Source of the DNA: Bradyrhizobium sp. WSM1743
Lineage (GTDB): Bacteria; Pseudomonadota; Alphaproteobacteria; Rhizobiales; Xanthobacteraceae
Direction of reading: 5' to 3'
DNA length: 64,000 bases
Assembly (NCBI RefSeq): GCF_000473065.1
Contig: NZ_AXAZ01000023.1
Location: 1-64,000, forward strand
The notes beneath the pieces were generated by a model. That model was not told where the DNA came from and did not search any database. It saw only the letters and a program-made list of their open reading frames with translations. Made by a program: the position numbers and the translations under genes. Of the stretch, positions 57,365 through 64,000 are shown in pieces. How positions within the stretch are numbered: position 1 is the stretch's first letter; each line of letters opens with the position of its first letter.

Positions 57365-58149
57365 GCGCCCTTGAACGTCGGCTTGCGCTTCTCGACGAAG
57401 GCCTTTGCGGCTTCCTTGTGGTCCTCGGTGTCGCCACAACGGGTGTGATGGATCGCCTCGCCGTCGAAACAGTCTTCCAGCGCCAGATGCTCGGCATTGT
57501 TGATGTTGCGCTTGATGAAGCCGAGCGCGATCGAGGGACCCTGCGCCAGCGACAGCGCGAGCTCGTGCGCGGCGGCGTCGATCTCGGCGTCGGGCACGAC
57601 CTTGGTCACCATGCCGATCGCGTGCGCTTCCCTGGCCGTGAGCACCGGCGACATCAGATAGAGCTCGCGCGCCCGCGCGCTGCCTAGCAGCTGGGTGAGG
57701 AAATAGGTGCCGCCGTAATCGCCGGAGAAGCCGACTTTGGCAAAAGCGGTGGTGATCTTGCAGGACTCGGAGGCGATGCGCAGATCGCAGGATAGCGCCA
57801 TCGACAGGCCGGCGCCGGCCGCCGCGCCATCGAGCTGCGCCACCACGGGCTTCGGCATCTGGTGCAGGATGCGCGAGACCTCCATGCCGCGGCGGAGGTT
57901 TGCGAGCTTCTGCTCGAACGGCAGCGGCGCGCGGCCTGCTGCCATCGACTTGACGTCGCCGCCGACGCAGAAAGAGCCGCCGGCGCCCCTAAACAGCACC
58001 GCCCGCACCTCGGGATCAGCAGCCGCACGCTGGGCCGCCTCGACCAGCCCGGCGACCATCTCGGGGTTGAGCGCGTTCTTCCGCTCCGGGCGGTTCATGG
58101 TGATGGTGAGCAGCCCGCCTTCGAGCTTTTGCAGGACCATGTCGTTCAT
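57361..58149 (-). CDS. Enoyl-CoA hydratase/isomerase
   Basis: This 262-residue crotonase has 'AVLFRGAGGSFCVGGDVKSM' and 'PVVAQLDGAAAGAGLSMALS' for the oxyanion hole, and 'FAKVGFSGDYGGTYFL' where many hydratases have the catalytic Glu; Asp is present there, as in PaaG/PaaB-type isomerases. It is coupled to the VOC gene downstream and follows a branched-chain-type binding-protein gene with one dispersed repeat in between. GGGAGACG lies before ATG 58149. Confidence 0.9.
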   Translation of the reverse strand: MNDMVLQKLEGGLLTITMNRPERKNALNPEMVAGLVEAAQRAAADPEVRAVLFRGAGGSFCVGGDVKSMAAGRAPLPFEQKLANLRRGMEVSRILHQMPKPVVAQLDGAAAGAGLSMALSCDLRIASESCKITTAFAKVGFSGDYGGTYFLTQLLGSARARELYLMSPVLTAREAHAIGMVTKVVPDAEIDAAAHELALSLAQGPSIALGFIKRNINNAEHLALEDCFDGEAIHHTRCGDTEDHKEAAKAFVEKRKPTFKGA

Positions 58150-58192
58150 GGGGCGTCTCCCTGGTTGTTATCTAGCCGAGCTATCACCACAC

Positions 58193-58280
58193 CGTCATTG
58201 CGAGCGAAGCGAAGCAATCCAGGAATATTTCCGCAGATGCAGTCTGGATTGCTTCGTCGCAAGAGCTCCTCGCAATGACG
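58193..58280. repeat. Dispersed 'GTCATTGCGAGCGAAGC' repeat
   Basis: CGTCATTGCGAGCGAAGCGA and the right end CTCGCAATGACG are inverse. The inner AAGCAATCCAGG and CTGGATTGCTTCG are also inverse, giving a long imperfect hairpin. The second copy is at 59691-59803; the two flank the binding-protein gene. Confidence 0.85.
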
Positions 58281-58300
58281 TCGTGACTTACGTCACGCCG

Positions 58301-59506
58301 TCACTTCTTCACCAGCGGGCAGCGCGACTGCTCGAGCGACTGGAACGCCTCGCTGCCGGGGACGGTGGCGAGCAGCTTGTAATCGTCCCAGCGGCCCTTG
58401 GACTCCGAGGGCTTCTTCACCTCGAACAGGTACATGTCGTGGATCATGCGGCCGTCCTCGCGGATCTTGCCGCCCTTGGCGAAGAAGTCGTTGATCGGCG
58501 TCTCCTTCATCACCTTGATCACCGCCGCGGCGTCGGTGGTGCCGGCTGCCTTCACGGCTTTCAGGTAATGCGTGACGGAGGAATAGACGCCGGCCTGCGC
58601 CGAGGTCGGCACCCGCTTGGTGCGCTCCATGAAGCGCTTCGAGAATGCACGTGTGTCGTCGTTGAGGTCCCAGTAGAACGCCTCGGCGAGCAGCAAGCCC
58701 TGCGCGGTCTCCAGCCCGATCGAATCGATATCGGTGACGAAGGCGAGCAGCGGCGAGACCTTCTGGCCACCCTTGGTGATGCCGAACTCCGCCGCCTGCT
58801 TGATGGCGTTGATGGTGTCGCCGCCGGCATTCGCAAGCCCGATCACCTTGGCCTTGGAGGCCTGGGCCTGGAGCAGGAAGGACGAGAAGTCCGACGTGTT
58901 GAGCGGATGGCGGACGCCGCCGAGCACCTTGCCGCCGGTCTTGGTCACGACGGCGCTGGTGTCCTTCTCCAGATCCTGGCCGAAGGCGTAGTCGGCGGTG
59001 AGGAAGAACCAGCTGTCGAGGCCCGACTTCACGGCCGCAAGGCCGGTCACATTGGCCTGGCCGTAGGTGTCGAACACGTAGTGGATGGTGAAGGGACCGC
59101 AGGCCTCGTTGGTGAGACGGATCGAGCCCGGGCCGTTGAACATGATGATCTTGTTGCGCGCTTTGGCGATCTCGCCGGCGGCCAGCGCGGTCGCGGAGGC
59201 CGCGACGTCGTAGATCATCTCGACGCCCTGGTTGTCGAGCATGTCGCGGGCGATGTTGGCGGAGAGATCGGCCTTGTTGAGATGATCGGCCGCCAGCACC
59301 TGGATCTTGCGCCCCAGCACCTCGCCACCAAAATCCTCGACGGCCATCTTGGCCGCAGTCTCGCTGCCGGGGCCCGTGATATCTGCATAGAGGCTCGACA
59401 TGTCGAGAATGCCGCCAATCTTCAGCGGGGGCTTGTCCTGAGCCTGCACCGCGCTCGCACTGAGGGCAAGCGACGCAGCAAAAATGCCCGACAAAATACT
59501 CTTCAT
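58301..59506 (-). CDS. Branched-chain-type ABC solute-binding protein (LivK-like)
   Basis: This 401-residue exported protein has a signal peptide ending near 'SASAVQA-QDKP'. 'LKIGGILDMSSLYADITGPG', 'DHLNKADLSANIARDMLD', 'WFFLTADYAFGQDLEKDT' and 'VPTSAQAGVYSSVTHYLKAV' are typical of LivK-like proteins, many of which bind aromatic or aliphatic acids instead of leucine. The permeases and ATPases (LivHMGF) are not nearby. It leads a unit with an enoyl-CoA hydratase and a VOC protein, so an organic acid ligand is likely. GGGAGG lies before ATG 59506. Confidence 0.92.
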   Translation of the reverse strand: MKSILSGIFAASLALSASAVQAQDKPPLKIGGILDMSSLYADITGPGSETAAKMAVEDFGGEVLGRKIQVLAADHLNKADLSANIARDMLDNQGVEMIYDVAASATALAAGEIAKARNKIIMFNGPGSIRLTNEACGPFTIHYVFDTYGQANVTGLAAVKSGLDSWFFLTADYAFGQDLEKDTSAVVTKTGGKVLGGVRHPLNTSDFSSFLLQAQASKAKVIGLANAGGDTINAIKQAAEFGITKGGQKVSPLLAFVTDIDSIGLETAQGLLLAEAFYWDLNDDTRAFSKRFMERTKRVPTSAQAGVYSSVTHYLKAVKAAGTTDAAAVIKVMKETPINDFFAKGGKIREDGRMIHDMYLFEVKKPSESKGRWDDYKLLATVPGSEAFQSLEQSRCPLVKK

Positions 59507-59877
59507 GAAAAAGACCTCCCTTATCGCGCCGTGCTCTGATGGCGGCTTGGTTATTGCTCTTGGTGATCGCTGTTGCCGCAATCATGCCGCATGCGCAAGG
59601 GGGCAGCAAGCGCGGGGCGCGCAGTGTGTGCACGATTGCCGCGCATGTTTTCCGCAAAGCGGAATGGTAAGACGCGGACAAACGCTTCCACGTCATTGCG
59701 AGCACAGCGAAGCAATCCAGAATCCCTCCGCGGTGGCAGCCTGGATTTGCTTCCGCCTTCGCCAAAGGCTTCGGCGGACAAGTCGCTGCGCTCGCAATGA
59801 CGGAGTATGGCGAAGCCTCTTCGCGACCCACTACGCATGAGCTATGGTTGGCACGCAACGCAACCTCTCCGGGTCAC
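59507..59877. other. 371-bp divergent intergenic region
   Basis: It contains the dispersed repeat 59691-59803 and presumably the promoter of the binding-protein operon near 59520-59650. No further gene is supported. Confidence 0.5.
59691..59803. repeat. Dispersed 'GTCATTGCGAGCGAAGC' repeat (second copy)
   Basis: CGTCATTGCGAGCACAGCGA and CGCTCGCAATGACGG are inverse outer arms. AAGCAATCCAG and CTGGATTTGCTTCCG are the inner arms. A short insertion with its own GCCTTCGCC/GGCTTCGGC hairpin makes it longer than the copy at 58193. Confidence 0.85.
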
Positions 59878-60646
59878 GTGACACAACGGTTTCACTTCAT
59901 CGTCGCATGTCTTCTTGTCGCGAGTAACTCGGCGCTCGCGACACCCTGCCAATTCGAGTCGCAAGGCGAAGGCCGCGTCGCTGCCATCATCGATGCGCGC
60001 AGCGTCCGTCTCGACGATGGGCGCGAGATCCGCCTGACCGGCATCGAGCCGACGGCGACCACGAAGCAGGCGCTGGCCTCGCTGCTCACCGGCCGCGACG
60101 TGACGCTGCGCAGCCCCGACGACACGCCCGACCGGTACGGCCGCCAGGGTGCGCTGGTCTTCATCGGCGAAAGCGACAGCTCTGCGCAGGCCACGCTGCT
60201 GGCCCGGGGCGACGCCATGGTCTCGGCCGAGATCGTGGACAAGGACTGCGCGGCCGCCCTGATGGCGTCCGAGGCCGCGGCACGACGCCAAAAAATGGGC
60301 AGCTGGGCTGACCCGTCGGCCATAAAAACGCGGAAAGTCCGGACGATATTTTGGCGGAGATCGGGCGCTTTGCGGTAATCGAGGGCAAAGTCCTGTCAGT
60401 CCGGCAAGCTGGGGCAATGACCTACCTCAACTTCGGACGGAACTGGACACGTGGCTTTGCCGTGACTATTTCAAAGCGCACGCTACCGGCGTTCGAAGGG
60501 CTGGCATCGCCTTTAAGTCCTTGGAAAATAAACGTATTCGCGTTCGGGGCTGGGTGGAGGGGAATACGGGGCCGCGCATCGCTGTGCGCCTCGTGGGGCA
60601 GGTCGAGTTGCTGGGCGCAAACGAGCCGACAGGGGTAAGGCCTTAA
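59878..60646 (+). pseudogene. Exported nuclease-like (SNase-type) gene with two frameshifts
   Basis: Three frames are needed to read one protein. Frame one gives a signal peptide ('FIVACLLVASNSALA-TPCQF') and a nuclease-like part ('VAAIIDARSVRLDDGREIRL', 'DRYGRQGALVF') up to 'WADPSAIK'. One missing base in the A-run near 60325 moves the frame to 'NAESPDDILAEIGRFAVIEG' and 'YLNFGRNWTRGFAVTIS'. One missing base in the G-run near 60500 moves it again to 'AGIAFKSLENKRIRVRGWVE' and 'RLVGQVELLG', ending with TAA 60644-60646. The gene is broken, or the sequence has two homopolymer errors. Confidence 0.75.
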
Positions 60647-60672
60647 GACAGGCCAGGCACGGGTTAAGCGAC

Positions 60673-62172
60673 GTGGATGGGGTGCTAGAACGGCACGTAC
60701 GGAGTGAACGCCGCCGGCTGCGGGCGGCGCCGGCTGCGCTGTGCCTCGTCCTGGGCACGGCCCTCGCCGGTTGTGGCGATATGGGCCGGTTCCAGACCAC
60801 GGCGACCCCGGCGACCGTCGTGATGCCGAAGCCGAAGCCCGCCGTCGCCCAAACCCCCGCCACCGAGAAGGAGCACGAACGCATCCTGGCGAGCTATGGC
60901 GGCACCTATGACGATCCCAAGCTCGAGGCGCTCGTCAGCAAGACCGTCGACCGGCTGGTCGCAGCCTCCGACCGTCCCGACCAGGGCTACAAGGTCACCA
61001 TCCTCAATTCCGGCGCGGTGAACGCCTTCGCGCTGCCGAACGGCCAGCTCTATGTCACGCGCGGCCTGCTTGCGCTCGCCAGCGACACCTCCGAATTGTC
61101 CTCCGTGCTCAGTCACGAGATGGCGCATGTGCTGTCCAAGCACGCGGCGATGCGCGAGGACCAGGCCCGCCAGGCCGCGATCGTCACCCGCGTCGTCACC
61201 GACATGAGCAACGATCCCGATCTCACCGCGCTCGCACTGGCCAAGACCAAGCTCACCATGGCGAGCTTCTCGCGCAAGCAGGAGTTCGAGGCCGACGGCA
61301 TCGGCGTCGGAATCTCCGCCAAGGCGCATTTCGATCCTTATGGCGCAGCGCGCTTCCTGTCAGCGATGGAGCGCAATGCCGAGCTGAAGGCCGGCAAGAG
61401 CTCGCTCGATCCGCGCGCGCAGGATTTCACCTCGTCGCATCCGGCAACCCCCGAACGGGTGCAGAACGCGCAGAATATCGCGCGGCAATACACTGCGCCT
61501 GAAGGCGCCGAGCGCGACCGCGAAAGCTACCTCGCCGCGATCGACAACCTCGTCTACGGCGAAGACCCCAGCGAGGGTTTTGTCCGCGGCCGGCGTTTCC
61601 TGCATCCGAAGCTCGGCTTCACCTTCCAGGCGCCGGACAATTTCACGCTCGACAACACCGCGCAGGCCGTGATCGGCGTGCGCGAGGGCGGCGCACAGGC
61701 GATGCGCTTCGACGTCGTGCGCGTGCCGGCCGAGCAGTCGCTCGGCGACTATCTGAATTCGGGCTGGATGGAAGGCGTCGAGAAGGCCTCGACCGAGGAT
61801 ATCACCATCAACGGTTTCCCGGCGGCGTCCGCCACCGCCAAGGGCGATCAGTGGCAGTTCAAGGTCTATGCGCTGCGCTTCGGCAGCGACGTCTATCGCT
61901 TCATCTTCGCGACAAGGCAGAAGTCGACCGAGAGCGAGCGCAACGCGCGCGAGACCGTCAACTCGTTCCGCCGCCTGACGCTCGACGAGATCCAGGCCGC
62001 GCGCCCGCTGCGCATCAAGGTCATCACCGTGCAACCCGGCGATACCGTGGAGTCGCTCTCCCACCGCATGGCCGGCGTCGATCATCCCGCCGAGCGCTTC
62101 CGCGTGCTGAACGGACTCGATCGCACCGCGCAGGTGAAGGTGCGCGATCGCGTGAAGATCGTGGCGGATTGA
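60673..62172 (+). CDS. M48-family metalloprotease lipoprotein (BepA/YfgC-like)
   Basis: This 499-residue protein starts with GTG and a lipoprotein signal (lipobox 'LAGC', Cys34). The protease core has 'VNAFALPNGQLYVTRGLLAL', 'LSHEMAHVLSKH' (HExxH zinc motif near 148) and 'SRKQEFEADGIGV' with the third ligand Glu. The last 60 residues ('ITVQPGDTVESLSHRMAG', 'FRVLNGLD') look like a LysM-type or related wall-binding module. It should sit in the outer membrane facing the periplasm and take part in envelope protein quality control. Confidence 0.92.
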   Translation: MDGVLERHVRSERRRLRAAPAALCLVLGTALAGCGDMGRFQTTATPATVVMPKPKPAVAQTPATEKEHERILASYGGTYDDPKLEALVSKTVDRLVAASDRPDQGYKVTILNSGAVNAFALPNGQLYVTRGLLALASDTSELSSVLSHEMAHVLSKHAAMREDQARQAAIVTRVVTDMSNDPDLTALALAKTKLTMASFSRKQEFEADGIGVGISAKAHFDPYGAARFLSAMERNAELKAGKSSLDPRAQDFTSSHPATPERVQNAQNIARQYTAPEGAERDRESYLAAIDNLVYGEDPSEGFVRGRRFLHPKLGFTFQAPDNFTLDNTAQAVIGVREGGAQAMRFDVVRVPAEQSLGDYLNSGWMEGVEKASTEDITINGFPAASATAKGDQWQFKVYALRFGSDVYRFIFATRQKSTESERNARETVNSFRRLTLDEIQAARPLRIKVITVQPGDTVESLSHRMAGVDHPAERFRVLNGLDRTAQVKVRDRVKIVAD

Positions 62173-62186
62173 CGCTGCGAATTCCG

Positions 62187-62375
62187 TCGTCGTCCCGGGG
62201 CGCGCTTAGCGCGAATCCGGGATCTCGTTCTGCAAACTCCGCCGTCGTCCCGGACAAGCGTAAGCGCAGATCCGAGACCCATAGCCGCAGGATTTGGTTT
62301 GGCGAAGACTCGGAGTGCTCAGCCAGCTCCATAACCCCTCCCCCGGGATTATGGGTCCCGGATCGGCGAGTTGAG
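62187..62375. repeat. Dispersed 'GGGTCCCGGATCGGCGC' repeat
   Basis: It contains two nested left arms (CGTCGTCCCGGGGCGCG with CGCGAATCCGGGAT, then CCGTCGTCCCGGACAAGCG with CGCAGATCCGAGACCCA), 'GGTTTGGCGAAGACTCGGAG' and the right part ATTATGGGTCCCGGATCGGC. It lies between the convergent M48 and MFS genes. Confidence 0.8.
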
Positions 62376-62399
62376 TAGGAGGAGCCGCCTGCGCGCCAA

Positions 62400-63728
62400 T
62401 CAGCGCCCGGTGTCCATATCCCCCTTCTCGCGCTGGCCGCTGAGCCAGAGCGCGAGCAGGGTCCAGAACGCGCCGGACAAGAGATACGCACCCGAGGCGA
62501 TGACGCCGAGATTGGTGGCAAGCAGCAGCGCGACCAGCGGGGCAAAGCCGGCGCCGAACAGCCAGGCCATATCAGAGGTCAACGCCGAGGCGGTGTAGCG
62601 GTACGCCTGCCTGAAGTTCGAGGCGATCGCGCCGGAGGACTGGCCGAAGGACAGGCCGAGCAGGATGAAGCCGATCACCATGTAGATGGTCTCGCCGAAT
62701 GCACCGGCATCGAGCAGTTGCGGCGCGAAGCCGCTGTAGATCGCGATCGCGATCGCCGATCCCATCAGCAGCGATTTACGTCCGACACGGTCGGCGATGA
62801 TGCCGGAGACAACGATCGCGGCGACGCCGAACACGGCGGCGACGATCTCGATGATCAGGAAGCGCACCGGGCTTTCGCGGGTGAACAGGAACACCCAGGA
62901 CAGCGGAAACACCGTGACCATGTGGAACAGCGCGAAGCTCGCCAGCGGCGCGAATGCGCCGAGCATGATGTTCTGGCCTTCGCGCGCGACCGTTTCGGAG
63001 ATGCGCGAGGGCTGCAATTCACGGGTCTCGAACAACGAGGCGTATTCCTCGGTCGTCACCATGCGCAGACGGGCGAACAGCGCCACGACGTTGATGGCAA
63101 ACGCAACGAAGAACGGATAGCGCCAGCCCCAGTCGAAGAAATCATCGGCCGAGAGGTTGCCGGCGAAATAGGCGAACAGCGCGCTCGCGACAATCAGTCC
63201 GAGCGGGGCGCCGAGCTGCGGCACCATCGCGTACCAACCGCGTTTCGAAGCGGGTGCATTCAGCGCCAGCAGTGAAGCCATGCCGTCCCAGGCGCCGCCC
63301 CAGGCCAGACCCTGCGCGATACGAGCCAGCGCCAGCAGCCAGATCGCGGCGACGCCGATGTCGTGATAGCCGGGCAAGAACGCGAGCGCCACGGTCGCGG
63401 TGCCGAGCAGAAACAGCGCCGAGATCAGCTTGGCCGTTTTGCCGTAGGCACGGTCGATCGTCATGAAAATGACGGTGCCGATCGGCCGGGCCATGAAGGC
63501 CAGCGCGAAGATCATGAAAGAATAAAGGGTGCCGGTCAGTTCGCTCGCGAACGGGAACACCAGGCGCGGAAACACGATCACCGAGGCGATCGCGAAGACG
63601 AAGAAGTCGAAGAATTCCGAGGTGCGGCCGATGATGACGCCGATGGCGATCTCGCCGGGACTGGCCTGGTCGTGGCCGTGCTCGCCCGTGTGGAGGTCTG
63701 CCATTGCGGGGGTCTGTGCCGTCGCCAT
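62400..63728 (-). CDS. MFS transporter, metabolite:H+ symporter (MHS) type
   Basis: This is a 442-residue inner-membrane carrier with about twelve segments. 'IAIGVIIGRTSEFFDFFVFA' at the start, 'RPIGTVIFMTIDRAYGKTAK' (the loop 2-3 motif) and 'LARIAQGLAWGGAWDGMASL' are characteristic of the MHS/proline-betaine-dicarboxylate branch. A His-rich N-terminal tail ('LHTGEHGHDQ') is noticeable. It is divergent from cyoA. The substrate is probably an organic acid, not certain. Confidence 0.9.
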   Translation of the reverse strand: MATAQTPAMADLHTGEHGHDQASPGEIAIGVIIGRTSEFFDFFVFAIASVIVFPRLVFPFASELTGTLYSFMIFALAFMARPIGTVIFMTIDRAYGKTAKLISALFLLGTATVALAFLPGYHDIGVAAIWLLALARIAQGLAWGGAWDGMASLLALNAPASKRGWYAMVPQLGAPLGLIVASALFAYFAGNLSADDFFDWGWRYPFFVAFAINVVALFARLRMVTTEEYASLFETRELQPSRISETVAREGQNIMLGAFAPLASFALFHMVTVFPLSWVFLFTRESPVRFLIIEIVAAVFGVAAIVVSGIIADRVGRKSLLMGSAIAIAIYSGFAPQLLDAGAFGETIYMVIGFILLGLSFGQSSGAIASNFRQAYRYTASALTSDMAWLFGAGFAPLVALLLATNLGVIASGAYLLSGAFWTLLALWLSGQREKGDMDTGR

Positions 63729-63821
63729 TCGTGCGCCCTTAACGTCCTGAAAACCAAAGCCGAACGCCCGGCCGGACGCCAGGCAATCTGCCCCTGTTTG
63801 ACCCAACCTCCCGCACTGCAA

Positions 63822-63842
63822 CATTGGACAAATTGTCCAATG
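63822..63842. promoter_or_regulatory. 21-bp perfect palindrome between MFS and cyoA genes
   Basis: TTGGACAAATTGTCCAA is the core; the arms CATTGGACA (63822-63830) and TGTCCAATG (63834-63842) are fully inverse with a three-base centre. A further half-site TGTCC follows directly. Position between two divergent starts (63728 and 63910) suggests an operator. Confidence 0.65.
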
Positions 63843-63909
63843 TCCGGATTGCTGCGCCGCAGCTACCCGTTGGCCCCGCAAAGGAAACTCATTCTCAAAG
63901 GCTCGGCCC

Positions 63910-64000
63910 GTGTCTCGTCTCAAGATCCTGGCACTACTACCTCTGGCTGCCGCGCTCAGCGGCTGCGACTACGTTGTGCTGGCGCCAGCCGGCGACATCG
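63910..64000 (+). CDS. cyoA: Cytochrome o ubiquinol oxidase subunit II, N-terminus (partial)
   Basis: The last 91 bases encode about 30 residues from GTG 63910: 'SRLKILALLPLAAALSGCDY' and then 'VVLAPAGDI'. This is the lipoprotein-type signal peptide and first mature residues of CyoA, with the lipobox 'LSGC' and the typical 'VxxPxGxI' that follows. The Cu-less cupredoxin domain and the other subunits lie beyond the window. Cytochrome bo3 reduces oxygen with ubiquinol and pumps protons. Confidence 0.85.
   Translation, partial: MSRLKILALLPLAAALSGCDYVVLAPAGDI

Noticed and set aside
57737..59539. A 600-codon plus-strand open frame across the crotonase and binding-protein genes
   Set aside because: It spans two unrelated genes and a dispersed repeat on the other strand and has no recognisable protein features.

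Overview
The window looks like chromosomal DNA of an alphaproteobacterium of the Bradyrhizobium/Rhodopseudomonas type. The grounds are high GC, a dense set of ABC-importer and acyl-CoA genes, Omp25-like and OprB-like porins of the bradyrhizobial kind, and many small intergenic hairpin repeats of the sorts common in Bradyrhizobium. This placement is inference from protein style; no 16S or marker-gene comparison was possible.

Layout. 1-4.8 kb: edge of a possible transposase gene, an Ada-type methyl-phosphotriester sensor, an EamA transporter, RadC, and a lysozyme-like peptidoglycan-binding protein. 4.8-10.3 kb: a minus-strand NMT1-type ABC importer operon with a hydroxyacid dehydrogenase and an Inh-like protein, divergent from a creatininase-family amidohydrolase. 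10.4-19.9 kb: a tandem-barrel porin, TauE/SafE permease, chemoreceptor remnant, CNNM/CorC protein, stand-alone FMN glutamate-synthase-like enzyme, ferredoxin-NADP reductase and an ATP-grasp protein. 20-25 kb: a DAACS symporter with a linked amino-acid binding protein, a zinc-free MDR reductase and small secreted proteins.

25-35.8 kb is the most coherent metabolic block. A FAD monooxygenase, an aryl-CoA ligase, a MarR regulator, a zeta-GST isomerase and a gentisate 1,2-dioxygenase are predicted to turn salicylate (or a similar 2-substituted benzoate) through its CoA thioester into gentisate and maleylpyruvate. Two near-identical promoter/operator sites tie the two halves together. A second operon (FAD oxidoreductase, ABC importer) is divergent from a LysR regulator.

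36-43 kb holds acyl-CoA, ketopantoate-reductase-like, TetR/SDR and amidohydrolase genes. 43.15-44.58 kb is a very small island bounded by a 30-bp duplication of the 3' end of tRNA-Arg(CCT). 44.7-53 kb contains small enzymes, a Bug-type binding protein, a trypsin-like exported protein, an RraA-like protein next to the tail of a lost acyl-CoA synthetase, a second ketopantoate-reductase-like gene and YidB/GlsB-type stress proteins. 53-59.5 kb holds two opposed acyl-CoA blocks: SDR against ACAD-ACAD-ECH, and binding protein-ECH-VOC. 59.9-64 kb holds an exported nuclease-like gene broken by two single-base shifts, an M48 lipoprotein protease, an MHS-type transporter and the first codons of cyoA.

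Nothing here is clearly a wholly new system. The strongest leads are the matched operators of the CoA-dependent gentisate cluster, the tRNA-bounded mini-island, the fused double-barrel porin, the triple Cys-repeat protein and the palindrome in front of cyoA.
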